A stretch of 64,000 bases of DNA from Halosimplex amylolyticum (GCF_051414035.1 NZ_JBLKNW010000001.1:248001-312000); one strand, 5' to 3'; shown: positions 1 to 8,851, counted from the first letter of the stretch. Notes: generated from the letters alone by a model not told the origin. Program-made: numbers and translations.

Positions 1-765
1 GTCGACGGGCGCCTCCCGTCCGGTCCAGCGTTCGAACGCCTCGACTCCCTGGTAGAGGAGCATCCAGGCGCCGTCGACCGTCGTCGCCCCTGCCCGCTCG
101 GCGTCCCGGAGGAGCCGCGTCTCCAGCGGTCGATACACCGCGTCGAGAACGCCGAGATCCGAGTGCAACGCCTCCGCGGGGACCGGCGTGGCGTCTTCCT
201 CCATGCCGACGCTGGTCGCGTTGACCAACACGTCCGCGTCCGCGAGCAGGTCTCCGAGCGCGTCGAGCCCGTGGCCGGTCGCCTCTGGCACGTCGTCGGC
301 CAGTTCGTGGGCCTTCGACTCCGTGCGGTTGGCGACGCGGACCTCCATCCCCTCGTCGGCCAGGCCGAAGGCGACCGCGCGCCCGGCGCCGCCGGCACCG
401 ACGACGACCGCCGTCCCCGAGAGCGCCACGTCGTGGGCGCGGAGCGCGCGCGTCGCGCCGACTGCGTCGGTGTTGTGACCGGTCGGGTCCGCGCCGGAGA
501 AGTCGACGGTGTTGACCGCGCCGATGCGCCGCGCGAGCGAGTCGGGTTCGACCGCCGCGAGCACGTCCTGTTTGAACGGGATGGTGACGTTGAGGCCGGC
601 GACGCCCAGGTCGTCGGCGCCCTCGACCGCGGCCGCGGCGCCGTCTTTCGGCGGTTCGAACGTGACGTAGCGAGCGTCGAGGCCGAGCGCCTCGTAGCCC
701 GCCTCGTGCATCGGCGGGGACAGCGAGTGGCCCACCGGGTTGCCGATGAGTCCGTAGACGTCCAT
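1..765 (-). CDS. aroE: Shikimate dehydrogenase, 3' end cut by window edge
   Basis: AroE reduces 3-dehydroshikimate to shikimate with NADPH in the cytoplasmic route to aromatic amino acids. From the ATG at 765 the frame stays open for 255 codons to the left edge, so the last residues (family length about 265-290) are missing. Visible motifs are the shikimate-binding HSLSP (residues 13-17), NVTIPFK with the catalytic Lys at residue 65, GAVNTV near 82, the dinucleotide-binding loop GAGGAGRA (123-130) and NATSVGM (182-188). It runs opposite to the exchanger gene that follows. The family call is secure; only the C terminus is unseen. Confidence 0.95.
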   Translation of the reverse strand, partial: MDVYGLIGNPVGHSLSPPMHEAGYEALGLDARYVTFEPPKDGAAAAVEGADDLGVAGLNVTIPFKQDVLAAVEPDSLARRIGAVNTVDFSGADPTGHNTDAVGATRALRAHDVALSGTAVVVGAGGAGRAVAFGLADEGMEVRVANRTESKAHELADDVPEATGHGLDALGDLLADADVLVNATSVGMEEDATPVPAEALHSDLGVLDAVYRPLETRLLRDAERAGATTVDGAWMLLYQGVEAFERWTGREAPVD

Positions 766-881
766 ACCGGTCTCTGTGGAGCGGCCGACATAATCGATGC
801 GTTCCGGCCGCAACGCTCGAGGCGCAGTCGGGCGTCTGCCTTCCGCAACTATTTCATACAGACACGGCCTCCCCATCGGTA

Positions 882-2294
882 GTGAGTCGTCTCAGTCACC
901 CACTGGTGCAGGTCGCCGCCGCAGTGGCGCTCACCGCGGGCTGGGTCGTCGTCTTCTTCGGCGGCGCCGCGCTCCCGGTGGTACCGACCCACGAGGAACT
1001 GGGCGTCGTCCTGACCGTCGCGGTCAGCGGCGTCGCCGTCCTCGGCGCCTCGTTCCTGCTCGCGTGGGGCGCTGAAACGGCAGAGAAAGACGTGCCGCGG
1101 GCGTTCGCCATCGCCGTCCTCGCGGTGCTCGCCGTGGCCCCGGAGTACGCGGTCGACGCGCTGTACGCCTGGAACGCGGGGGCGGGCGGCGCGACGACGG
1201 CTGCCTGCGGAGAGCTCACGGCCGCGACCATAGAGAACGGCGAGTCGCAGCTCGCCCGGGCCTGTCACGACGCCAACCTCGCCGTCGCGAACATGACCGG
1301 CGCGAACCGCATCCTCATCGGTATCGGCTGGGCCGGCATCGCCGTCTTCACGGTCTGGCGGGCCGCCAAGACCCGCGACGCGGCGGTCCGCGACCGCGAG
1401 GGGTGGCTCTCGGACGCCGTCACCCTCGACCGCGCCATCGCGACGGAGGTCGCCTTCCTCTTCCTTGCGACCGCCTGGGCCTTCTTCGTGCCGCTCGGCG
1501 GTGGCATCGACGCGCTGGACACGCTCTTGCTCGTCGGCCTCTACGTCACCTACATCGGGATCATCATCCGCGGCGACGTCGACGCCGAGGAAGACCACGT
1601 CGGCGTCCCGAACTACTTCCAGCAGTGGTCGCTGCCCTGGCGGCCGATGGTGGTGCTCGCGCTGTTCGGCTACTCCGGCGCGATGATCTTCACCGCGGTC
1701 GAGCCGTTCGCGCACGGCCTGGAGACGATCGGCGTCGAGAACGGTATCCCCGAGTTCTTCATGATCCAGTGGATCGCGCCGCTGGCCAGCGAGTCCCCGG
1801 AGCTCATCGTCGTGGTCGTCCTCGTGAACAAGGCGCGTTCGACCGCCGGGTTCAACGCGCTCATCTCGTCGAAGCTCAACCAGTGGACGCTGCTCATCGG
1901 GACGCTCTCGGTCGTGTTCTCGCTGGCATACGGCCAGTACGGCGTGTTGCCGTTCGACGCCAAGCAGGCCGCCGAGATCTGGATCACGGCCGCCCAGTCG
2001 TACTTCGCGCTGGCCATCCTCGTCAACTTCGAGATCAGCGTCCGCGAGGCGCTGACCATCTTCGTCCTCTTCATCTCACAGGTGCTCCTGGAGTTCGTCA
2101 TCATCCGCGACATCGTCGCGCTCCCGCTGACGAGCTACGAACTCCTGCTCGTCTACGCGGTCGCGTACGTGCTCATCGGGACGGCGCTGTTCGCCGTCCG
2201 CCGCGAGGCGCTCAGAGAGATGCTCGGCCTCGCCGCCGACGCCGGCCGGACCGCGCTCGGCCGCGAACCGGTGCATCCGGAGTACGCCGACTGA
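882..2294 (+). CDS. Sodium/calcium exchanger-family (CaCA) membrane protein
   Basis: This 470-residue protein has about 11-12 hydrophobic segments. It carries two related motifs typical of cation/Ca2+ antiporters: APEYA followed by NMTGANRILIG in the first half (residues about 86-145), and SESPELI followed by SKLNQWTLLIG in the second half. Both place an acidic residue beside a proline inside a membrane segment. Known CaCA proteins exchange Na+ or H+ for Ca2+; the ion here is inferred. The start is a GTG at 882, as no good ATG lies nearby upstream. The dtdA gene starts one base after its stop codon, so the two are probably co-transcribed. Confidence 0.8.
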   Translation: MSRLSHPLVQVAAAVALTAGWVVVFFGGAALPVVPTHEELGVVLTVAVSGVAVLGASFLLAWGAETAEKDVPRAFAIAVLAVLAVAPEYAVDALYAWNAGAGGATTAACGELTAATIENGESQLARACHDANLAVANMTGANRILIGIGWAGIAVFTVWRAAKTRDAAVRDREGWLSDAVTLDRAIATEVAFLFLATAWAFFVPLGGGIDALDTLLLVGLYVTYIGIIIRGDVDAEEDHVGVPNYFQQWSLPWRPMVVLALFGYSGAMIFTAVEPFAHGLETIGVENGIPEFFMIQWIAPLASESPELIVVVVLVNKARSTAGFNALISSKLNQWTLLIGTLSVVFSLAYGQYGVLPFDAKQAAEIWITAAQSYFALAILVNFEISVREALTIFVLFISQVLLEFVIIRDIVALPLTSYELLLVYAVAYVLIGTALFAVRREALREMLGLAADAGRTALGREPVHPEYAD

Positions 2295-2295
2295 G

Positions 2296-3723
2296 ATGCT
2301 CGCCGTCGTCGTCTCCCGCGCCGACTCCGCGTCCGTCCACGTCGGCGAGCGCCTGCGCGACGTCGCCGACTGGACCGAACACACCGACGGGAGCCGGTCG
2401 GACGCCGACGGCGGCGGGACCGTCTATCGCGCCGACTCGGTCGAACTCCGCGAGTTCGACGACCTGCACCTCCGCCTCGAAAACGCGGGCGACGCGTTCG
2501 GGCGCGTGGACGACGAGGATGCGTTCCGCGAGCCGGACCTGCTCGTCTTCGCCTCCCGTCACGCCGGCGAGACGGACGAGCTCCTGACTGCCCATCCGAC
2601 CGGCAACTTCGGTCCCGCCGAGTACGGCGGGGAGACCGGCCACTTCGCGCGAGCGTGCCCGAACGCCCACAGCCGTGTGGTCGAAGCGCTCGAGGCGCAC
2701 GCGCCGCCGGGCTACGAAGTCGGCGTCGAGTGCACGCACCACGGCCCGACGGCGGTCGGCGTCCCCTCGATGTTCGTCGAGGTGGGCAGCGACGAACCGC
2801 AGTGGGAAGACCCCGACGCGGCGGAGGCCGTCGCGCGCGCCATCCTCGAACTCCGGACCGTCCTCCCCGACGCGCCCCGCGAGAACGGCGGCCGCCGCCA
2901 TCTCGTCGGCTTCGGCGGCGGCCACTACGCCCCGCGGTTCGAACGGATTGTCCGCGAGACCGACTGGTCGGTCGGCCACGTCGCGGCGGACTGGTGTCTC
3001 GACGCGATGGGCGACCCCGACGCCAACCGCGACGTGATCGAGCGCGCGTTCGAGGCCAGCGCCGCCGACTACGGCGTCGTCGAGGGCGACCGACCGGACC
3101 TGAAGCGAGTCGTCGCCGACCTGGGCTATCGCGTCGTGAGCGAGACGTGGGTCCGGGAGACCGCGGGCGTCCCGCTCGCGCTGGTCGAGGCCGTCGAGGA
3201 CCGCCTGGGTCCCGTCGGCGAGGGCGCCCGGTTCGGCGACCGGGCGACGGAGACCGAGCGCGACAGCCTCCTCAGCGACGATTCCGCCGATCCGGATCGC
3301 GAACGCTCCGTGATCGACCTGCCGGAGGAGGTAGTCGCCGCGGCCGAGGGCGTCGACCCCGAGGCGACGCGCGCCGCGGTCGAGGCGGCGACGGTCGCCT
3401 ACGAGACGACCGAGGGCGGGACTCGCCTCGGCGGTCGGGCGGTCGTCGACGCCGACCACGACGCCGCGGCGCTCGTCGACGAACTGGTGGCCGTTCTCGA
3501 AGAGCGATACGACGCTGTCGAGCGCGAGGGCGAGACCGTCGTCGCTCGCGAGACGGCGTTCGACCCCGACCGCGCCCGTACGCTCGGCATACCGGACGGC
3601 CCGAAGTTCGGGAAACTCGCGGAGGGCGAGGCGGTCACGGTCGAAGGCGACCGGATCGACCCCTCGGTCGTGCACGTCGACCGCGAACACCGCTTCTCCC
3701 TCGGCGACCTCGCGACGGAGTGA
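2296..3723 (+). CDS. dtdA: D-aminoacyl-tRNA deacylase, archaeal GEK1 type
   Basis: DtdA hydrolyses D-aminoacyl-tRNAs so that D-amino acids do not enter protein synthesis; the archaeal/plant form is a zinc enzyme unrelated to bacterial Dtd. The 475-residue product has the family hallmarks HPTGNFG, the ECTHHGPT motif (around residue 150) and a His/Gly-rich GFGGGHYAPRF stretch. It is longer than the non-halophilic enzymes because of acidic C-terminal segments, which is usual in haloarchaea. It follows the exchanger gene with a one-base gap, and a 346-base spacer then separates it from ftsZ1. Confidence 0.92.
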   Translation: MLAVVVSRADSASVHVGERLRDVADWTEHTDGSRSDADGGGTVYRADSVELREFDDLHLRLENAGDAFGRVDDEDAFREPDLLVFASRHAGETDELLTAHPTGNFGPAEYGGETGHFARACPNAHSRVVEALEAHAPPGYEVGVECTHHGPTAVGVPSMFVEVGSDEPQWEDPDAAEAVARAILELRTVLPDAPRENGGRRHLVGFGGGHYAPRFERIVRETDWSVGHVAADWCLDAMGDPDANRDVIERAFEASAADYGVVEGDRPDLKRVVADLGYRVVSETWVRETAGVPLALVEAVEDRLGPVGEGARFGDRATETERDSLLSDDSADPDRERSVIDLPEEVVAAAEGVDPEATRAAVEAATVAYETTEGGTRLGGRAVVDADHDAAALVDELVAVLEERYDAVEREGETVVARETAFDPDRARTLGIPDGPKFGKLAEGEAVTVEGDRIDPSVVHVDREHRFSLGDLATE

Positions 3724-4069
3724 CGCACACGCGGGCAGACTCCAGAGACTCCACCACGTAGCGCCAGCGCCGTTCTGTCACGCTCGTTTCGATCGGTCCC
3801 TGGGAGCGACCGCGCTCGGCACTCGAATCGCGCACCGCCAGCATCTGATGCTTACGTGGAACGGACGTGATCTGCACGTGAAACGTACCCGGCTCCGAAC
3901 CGGCGTTACCGGCGGTTCAGCTGGAGATCGACCGAGACGACCGTTTCCGCTAGTAACGCGGGCTTACGGCCGCGGAGTCGTGAGTACGGCCGTGCTACCA
4001 ATCGTCAGTCAGGCGTCTGACGCACGGGAGAAGGTTAATAAATGTTGGCCATCAACGGAAACTTAAATT
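3724..4069. other. Spacer before ftsZ1, no gene seen
   Basis: I find no convincing coding frame, tRNA or repeat in these 346 bases. Short open frames here lack haloarchaeal codon bias. The only recognisable element is the ftsZ1 TATA box near the right end. Confidence 0.6.
4034..4042 (+). promoter_or_regulatory. TATA box of ftsZ1
   Basis: An AT-rich stretch reading GTTAATAAA lies about 30 bases before the ftsZ1 ATG in otherwise GC-rich DNA. That predicts transcription starting a few bases before the start codon, hence a nearly leaderless mRNA. Confidence 0.65.
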
Positions 4070-5242
4070 ATGGACTCTATAATAGACGACGCGATCGACG
4101 AGGCCGAGGAAGAGCGCGAAGCGGCGAGCCAGCAGGACGCCGCACAGACACAGGAGAGCGGCGGACGGACGGGGGCCGAGGAGATGTCGACGTCGGGGCA
4201 GATGTCCGACGAGGAGCTGGCGGACGTCGTCAAAGATCTGGAGACGAAGATCACCGTCGTCGGCTGCGGGGGCGCCGGCGGCAACACCGTCACGCGGATG
4301 ATGGAAGAGGGGATCCACGGGGCGAAGCTCGTCGCGGCCAACACGGACGCCCAGCACCTCGCCGACGAGGTGGCGGCGGACACGAAGATCCTCATCGGGC
4401 GCAAACGTACCGGCGGTCGCGGCGCCGGTTCGGTGCCCAAGATCGGCGAGGAGGCGGCTCAGGAGAACATCGAGGACATCCAGCAGTCCATCGACGGCTC
4501 GGACATGGTGTTCGTGACGGCGGGGCTCGGCGGCGGGACCGGGACCGGTTCGGCGCCGGTCGTCGCCCAGGCCGCCCAGGACAACGGCGCGCTCACCATC
4601 TCCATCGTCACGATCCCCTTCACCGCGGAGGGTGAGCGACGCCGTGCCAACGCCGACGCCGGTCTGGAGCGGCTGCGGGCCGTCTCCGACACCGTCATCG
4701 TCGTGCCGAACGACCGCCTGCTCGACTACGCGCCGAGCATGCCCCTGCAGGACGCGTTCAAGATCTGCGACCGCGTCCTCATGCGCTCGGTCAAGGGCAT
4801 GACCGAACTGATCACCAAGCCCGGCCTCGTCAACGTCGACTTCGCCGACGTTCGCACGATCATGGAGAACGGCGGCGTCGCCATGATCGGTCTCGGCGAG
4901 TCAGACTCCGAGAACAAGGCCCAGGATTCCATCCGCTCGGCCCTGCGCTCACCCCTGCTCGATGTCGAGTTCGACGGTGCGAACTCCGCGCTCGTCAACG
5001 TCGTCGGCGGCCCCGACATGAGCATCGAGGAGGCCGAGGGCGTCGTCGAGGAGATCTACGACCGCATCGACCCCGACGCCCGCATCATCTGGGGCGCCTC
5101 GGTCAACAACGAGTTCGAGGGCAAGATGGAGACGATGATCGTCGTCACCGGCGTCGAGAGCCCGCAGATCTACGGCAAGAGCGAAGCCGAGAAAGAGCGC
5201 GCCGCGAAGGAACTCGGCGACGACATCGACTACGTCGAGTAA
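4070..5242 (+). CDS. ftsZ1: Cell-division GTPase FtsZ1
   Basis: FtsZ1 is a tubulin-superfamily GTPase that polymerises at midcell; in Haloferax it recruits and stabilises the division ring together with FtsZ2. The 390-residue protein shows GCGGAGGN (65-72), the tubulin signature GGGTGTGS (154-161) and a T7-loop region NVDFADVRT with its acidic catalytic residue. An acidic extension of about 50 residues precedes the GTPase core and the C-terminal tail is short. The FtsZ1 assignment, rather than FtsZ2, rests on the N-terminal sequence and on the nearby secE-nusG pair, which sits next to ftsZ1 in other haloarchaea. The start is supported by the TATA box at 4034. Confidence 0.95.
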   Translation: MDSIIDDAIDEAEEEREAASQQDAAQTQESGGRTGAEEMSTSGQMSDEELADVVKDLETKITVVGCGGAGGNTVTRMMEEGIHGAKLVAANTDAQHLADEVAADTKILIGRKRTGGRGAGSVPKIGEEAAQENIEDIQQSIDGSDMVFVTAGLGGGTGTGSAPVVAQAAQDNGALTISIVTIPFTAEGERRRANADAGLERLRAVSDTVIVVPNDRLLDYAPSMPLQDAFKICDRVLMRSVKGMTELITKPGLVNVDFADVRTIMENGGVAMIGLGESDSENKAQDSIRSALRSPLLDVEFDGANSALVNVVGGPDMSIEEAEGVVEEIYDRIDPDARIIWGASVNNEFEGKMETMIVVTGVESPQIYGKSEAEKERAAKELGDDIDYVE

Positions 5243-5271
5243 TCGCTGTCGGTAGCCTGGATTCTCCGTTC

Positions 5272-5280
5272 TCTTTTTTC
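5272..5280 (+). terminator. Oligo-T terminator after ftsZ1
   Basis: A pyrimidine run containing six T residues lies about 30 bases after the ftsZ1 stop codon. T-rich tracts terminate archaeal transcription, so this is the likely end of the ftsZ1 mRNA. Confidence 0.5.
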
Positions 5281-5411
5281 TCCTAGCGCTGCTGTTCTAT
5301 CTGGCACCGCGTTCGAAAGATACGGTGTCTCCCTTCGCCATCTGGGCAAGTCGCGGACAGCGCCCGGATTCCCTCGGAAGGTTTACCCACACCGGAGCGG
5401 ATGGGTCCTGC

Positions 5412-5459
5412 ATGCACGCTCACAGCGAAATCGACACGAATCGGCGGGTGAACCGATGA
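5412..5459 (+). CDS. Possible 15-residue leader peptide overlapping the MBL gene start
   Basis: A TATA-like GGTTTACCC near 5379-5387 predicts transcription starting around 5408-5412, which is exactly where this ATG lies. The frame encodes MHAHSEIDTNRRVNR and its TGA overlaps the ATG of the downstream hydrolase (ATGA). It may be a leader peptide that couples translation, or simply chance. There is no independent evidence that it is translated. Confidence 0.25.
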   Translation: MHAHSEIDTNRRVNR

Positions 5460-6310
5460 CGATCAACAGCGACTGGGGCGAGTGGTGGGCTCGCGAGGAG
5501 TTCAACGGCCCCGACGTGGAGGGCGTGTCGCTGTGGTTCCTCGGTGTGACCGGCTGGGCGATCCGGACGCCCGAGACCACGCTGTTCATCGACCCCTACT
5601 TCAGCACCGAGCGCGACCGCGAGTACATCGCGCGGATGCCGCCCGTGCCGATGGAACCGCAGTGGGCGGACGCCTGCGACGCCGTCTTCTGCACGCACGA
5701 CCACCGTGACCACTTCTGGCCGCCTTCGTTCGGCCCGCTCCTCGACATCGACGGCGCCTCGATCCACGCGCCTGCCGAGTGCTACGAGAACTTCGACGTG
5801 AGCGAGATCGCCGAGGACCAGCGAGCGGCCGTCGAGCCCGGCGACAGCTACGAGGTCGGCGACCTGACGGTCCACGTCCGCGGTGGCCGCGACCCCGACG
5901 CCGACGGGAGCGTCACGTACGTCCTCGAACACGAGGAGGGGGTCATCTTCCACGGCGGCGACAACCGGCCGTGCGACGCGTTCGAGGCGGTCGGCGAGGA
6001 GTTCGACGTCGACATGGGGATGCTCTCGTACGGGACGAGTGCGCGCCTCTACCAGGACGGCGAGGTCGTCCGCCGGAAGCTGTACAACGACGCCCAGGAC
6101 GTGATCGACGCCGCGAACATGGTGGGGATCGACCGACTCGTCCCCACCCACTGGCGGCGCTGGCGGTCGATCCAGGCCGACCCCGGCGCGCTCTCGAAGG
6201 CCGCGACGACCTTCGAGTACCCACACATTATCGAAGAGATCGAGGTCGGCGACCGTCTCCGGCTCGGCCAGCCCGGGATCGTGACGCCGACCCGTCTCGG
6301 CGGCGACTGA
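5456..6310 (+). CDS. MBL-fold metal-dependent hydrolase (UlaG-like)
   Basis: This 284-residue metallo-beta-lactamase-fold protein carries the metal-binding motif THDHRDH (residues 80-86, His81/His83/Asp85/His86), a FHGGDN motif near residue 165 that supplies a further ligand, and a late PTHWRRW histidine. The layout resembles UlaG-type lactonases (L-ascorbate-6-phosphate lactonase), but the substrate is unknown. It lies alone between ftsZ1 and the reverse-strand potassium channel. There is no signal peptide, so it should be cytoplasmic. Confidence 0.8.
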   Translation: MTINSDWGEWWAREEFNGPDVEGVSLWFLGVTGWAIRTPETTLFIDPYFSTERDREYIARMPPVPMEPQWADACDAVFCTHDHRDHFWPPSFGPLLDIDGASIHAPAECYENFDVSEIAEDQRAAVEPGDSYEVGDLTVHVRGGRDPDADGSVTYVLEHEEGVIFHGGDNRPCDAFEAVGEEFDVDMGMLSYGTSARLYQDGEVVRRKLYNDAQDVIDAANMVGIDRLVPTHWRRWRSIQADPGALSKAATTFEYPHIIEEIEVGDRLRLGQPGIVTPTRLGGD

Positions 6311-6381
6311 GGGCGGCGAACTGGACCGACCGGACCGAACGTGTCGGACGGGCCGATGGGCGCAGTGGCGGACCCGTATTT

Positions 6382-8016
6382 TCAGCTAAACACTTCGGTG
6401 AAGCGGTTCGTGGCCTCGTCCGGGCCGGCGACGACGAGTTCGTCGTCGGTCTGTGGCCGGAAGTCGGGGCCGAGGTCGGTGAGCACCTCGCCGTTGCGCT
6501 TGACGGCGACGACGGTGACGCCGGTCTTCGCGCGGACGTCGGCGTCACCCAGCGAGTGGCCGACGAGTCCGGGCGCGCGCGTCCGGAGGACCTCGACCTG
6601 GGTATCGAGCGAGATCACGTCCTCGTCTTCGAGGACGGCCGAGGCGACCATGCGGCCGGTGACGGTCCCGAGCGAGAGGACGTAGTCCGCGCCGGCGCGG
6701 TACATCTTCTGGACTGACTCGGCCTCCTCGGCGCGGGCGATGATCTCGACGCGCTCGCTCTCGTCGCGGACGACCAGCGTCGCGAACTCCGCGGCGGTGT
6801 CGTCGGGGATCGCGAGGATGACCGACCGGGCCGAGGGCAGTCCGGCGCGTTCGAGGACGTCGGGGTCGGTGGCGTCACCGACGACGTCGACGCCGGGGCC
6901 GTCGTCCCGGTCGACGACCGAGTATGGCAGGTCCACGTCGTCGAGGATGGCCGTGATCTTTCGGCCGACCTCGCCGGCACCGACGACGATGGTCTCGCCG
7001 GAGGTGTGCCGGCGCACCTCCGAGCGGGTGCGGTCGGCGAGGCGTTCGAGCTGCGATTCCTCGCCGGTCAGCAACAGGACGGTCCCGGGTTCGACGACCG
7101 AGTCCGGTTCGGGCGGGCTCTCGAACTCGCCGTCGAACCACGCGCCGATGACGTTGACGCTGGCGCGCTCGCGGAGGCCGCTCTCGGCGAGCGTCCGGCC
7201 CGCCAGGTCTGCGCCGCGATGGACCGGCAGTTCGACGATGTCGAAGTCCTCGCCGAGTTCGACCTTGCCGCCCAGGTCCGTGGAGACGCTGGCGGTCACC
7301 TTCCGCGCGAGGCTCTCGCCGAGCAGGGGTCGCGGGGAGAGCACCGCGTCGGCGCCGGCGAGTTCGTGGTAACGCGCGCGGTCGGGCTCCTCGACGACGC
7401 TGACGACCCGGATCGACTCGTCGAGTTCCTTGGCCGTCAGGACGATGCTCGCGTCGACCTGGTCGGAGACGTCCGCGACGAGCGCGCGGGCGTCGGCGAA
7501 GTTGGCGGCCTCGAGACCGTTCGCGGAGTCGGGGTCGGCGTGGATGACGTCGTAGCCCTCCTCGTAGAGGTCGGTGGCCGAGTCGCGGTCGGGTTCGACG
7601 ATGATCCACTCGACCCCGCGGGAGTCGAGTTCGGCGATGAGCGTCTCGACTCTGGGCGTGTAGGTCGCGACGATGACGTGGTCGTCGAGGCCGTTCTCGA
7701 CCGCGGTCGGCACCGTCGTCGAGAGCGCGTCCTCGAACGCGGGAAAGGCGACCACGGGGAGCGCGAGGAAGATCATGACCGTCCCGGAGATGTCCATGAC
7801 GATGACGAGCACGAGCAGGAGTGGCGACTCCCAGCCCGCCTGCGCCCCGTAGCCCGTCGTGGTGAACGTCTCGACGACGAACTGGAACGCCTCGAGAAAC
7901 GTGAGCGACGCGCCCTCGTACGCCGCCATCCCGTACTGGTAGAGGAGGGTGAAGACGACCATGGAGAGGACGAGAACGCCGGTGTACCACACCGACCGGC
8001 GCTGCCACGTATTCAT
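6382..8016 (-). CDS. Potassium channel with two RCK (TrkA) domains
   Basis: The 544-residue product has two membrane helices (about 8-28 and 66-88) flanking a pore segment FTTTGYG, which fits a K+ selectivity filter. Two cytoplasmic TrkA-N/TrkA-C modules follow. The second (from about residue 335) has the intact nucleotide loop GAGEVG. The first (from about 100) reads ATYTPRV at that position and has probably lost dinucleotide binding. I chose the ATG at 8016 because a TATA element at 8041-8048 sits 27 bases upstream; a longer frame from 8100 lacks support. The gene is transcribed away from secE. Gating ligand and direction of flux are unknown. Confidence 0.85.
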   Translation of the reverse strand: MNTWQRRSVWYTGVLVLSMVVFTLLYQYGMAAYEGASLTFLEAFQFVVETFTTTGYGAQAGWESPLLLVLVIVMDISGTVMIFLALPVVAFPAFEDALSTTVPTAVENGLDDHVIVATYTPRVETLIAELDSRGVEWIIVEPDRDSATDLYEEGYDVIHADPDSANGLEAANFADARALVADVSDQVDASIVLTAKELDESIRVVSVVEEPDRARYHELAGADAVLSPRPLLGESLARKVTASVSTDLGGKVELGEDFDIVELPVHRGADLAGRTLAESGLRERASVNVIGAWFDGEFESPPEPDSVVEPGTVLLLTGEESQLERLADRTRSEVRRHTSGETIVVGAGEVGRKITAILDDVDLPYSVVDRDDGPGVDVVGDATDPDVLERAGLPSARSVILAIPDDTAAEFATLVVRDESERVEIIARAEEAESVQKMYRAGADYVLSLGTVTGRMVASAVLEDEDVISLDTQVEVLRTRAPGLVGHSLGDADVRAKTGVTVVAVKRNGEVLTDLGPDFRPQTDDELVVAGPDEATNRFTEVFS

Positions 8017-8040
8017 ATCCACTTGGTTGCCGTTCGCGCG

Positions 8041-8048
8041 TATAACGG
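8041..8048 (-). promoter_or_regulatory. TATA box of the RCK channel gene
   Basis: Read on the reverse strand, CCGTTATA is centred about 28 bases before the ATG at 8016. This implies a leaderless transcript and supports that start over the upstream in-frame ATG. Confidence 0.55.
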
Positions 8049-8112
8049 TTCTGGGGAACAACGCGGGTTCACACGGCCGGCCGCGACCGTCGACGGCCAC
8101 CGGCCCGCATCA

Positions 8113-8123
8113 ATAGATAGAAA
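8113..8123 (+). promoter_or_regulatory. TATA box of secE-nusG
   Basis: The AT-rich ATAGATAGAAA lies about 27-30 bases before the secE ATG at 8148, the expected spacing for a leaderless secE-nusG mRNA. Confidence 0.6.
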
Positions 8124-8147
8124 AGCCCGCGGGAGCAACCGGTCGAT

Positions 8148-8330
8148 ATGAACGTTCCCTACGACCTGAGCTCCTACGTCCGCGTGCTGAAACTGGCGAG
8201 CACGCCCTCGTGGGAGGAGTTCTCGCAAGTCGCGAAGATCGCCGGCGCCGGCATCATCCTCGTCGGTATCCTCGGCTTCCTGATCTTCGTGATTATGAAC
8301 TTCGTGCCGGGCGGCCCGGGTGGTCTCTGA
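8148..8330 (+). CDS. secE: Protein translocase subunit SecE (Sec61 gamma)
   Basis: SecE is the small clamp subunit of the SecYE translocon in the cytoplasmic membrane. The 60-residue product has the family pattern: an amphipathic helix with conserved SYVRVLKLASTPSW and then one transmembrane helix (about 33-53) ending in Gly/Pro. Its TGA overlaps the nusG ATG by one base (TGATG), so the pair is translationally coupled. The secE-nusG order is conserved in archaea. Confidence 0.93.
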   Translation: MNVPYDLSSYVRVLKLASTPSWEEFSQVAKIAGAGIILVGILGFLIFVIMNFVPGGPGGL

Positions 8331-8767
8331 TGGGTATCTTCGCCGTCAAGACCACGGCGAGCCAGGAGCGCACCGTCGCCGACATGATCATGAACCGCGA
8401 GGAGGAGTCGATCCACGCCGCTCTCGCCCCGGACTCGCTGACCTCCTACGTCATGGTCGAGGCCGAGGACTCCGCCGTGTTCGAGCGGATCTCCGACGAG
8501 ATCCCCCACATGCGCGGCGTCGTCCCCGGCGAATCGGGGATCAGCGAAGTCGAACACTTCCTCTCGCCCAAGCCCGACGTCGAGGGCATCGCCGAAGGGG
8601 ACATCGTCGAACTCATCGCCGGCCCGTTCAAGGGCGAGAAGGCGCAGGTCCAGCGCATCGACGAGGGCAAAGACCAGGTGACGGTCGAGCTCTACGAAGC
8701 GACGGTCCCGATTCCCGTGACGGTCCGCGGGGACCAGATCCGCGTGCTGGACAGCGAGGAACGCTGA
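8330..8767 (+). CDS. nusG: Transcription elongation factor Spt5/NusG
   Basis: Archaeal Spt5 binds the RNA polymerase clamp with Spt4, increases processivity and links transcription to translation. The 145-residue protein has an N-terminal NGN domain (residues 1-85, starting MGIFAVKTTASQERTVADMI) and one C-terminal KOW domain (about 88-120, with GPFKGEKAQV). The ATG at 8330 overlaps the secE stop; a longer in-frame extension into secE is not homologous to the family and was discarded. A hairpin followed by six T residues lies downstream. Confidence 0.94.
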   Translation: MGIFAVKTTASQERTVADMIMNREEESIHAALAPDSLTSYVMVEAEDSAVFERISDEIPHMRGVVPGESGISEVEHFLSPKPDVEGIAEGDIVELIAGPFKGEKAQVQRIDEGKDQVTVELYEATVPIPVTVRGDQIRVLDSEER

Positions 8768-8775
8768 GCTACCGT

Positions 8776-8794
8776 CCGGCGGCTTCGCCGCCGG
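8776..8794. repeat. Perfect inverted repeat, 8-bp arms, TTC loop
   Basis: The arms CCGGCGGC and GCCGCCGG flank a TTC loop directly after nusG. It may fold in RNA or be part of a dispersed palindromic repeat. Confidence 0.75.
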
Positions 8795-8799
8795 TTCAC

Positions 8800-8820
8800 T
8801 GTCAGAGCTTCGCTCTGACA
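8800..8820. repeat. Perfect inverted repeat, 9-bp arms, TTC loop
   Basis: The arms TGTCAGAGC and GCTCTGACA flank a TTC loop, five bases after the preceding hairpin. Two such hairpins in tandem are unlikely by chance. Confidence 0.75.
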
Positions 8821-8851
8821 AGCCCTCGTTCGCCGACGCTCACGAGGACTC

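Noticed and set aside
3848..4066. Open frame of 72 codons upstream of ftsZ1
   Set aside because: Poor codon bias, no acidic bias, and it runs through the ftsZ1 promoter.
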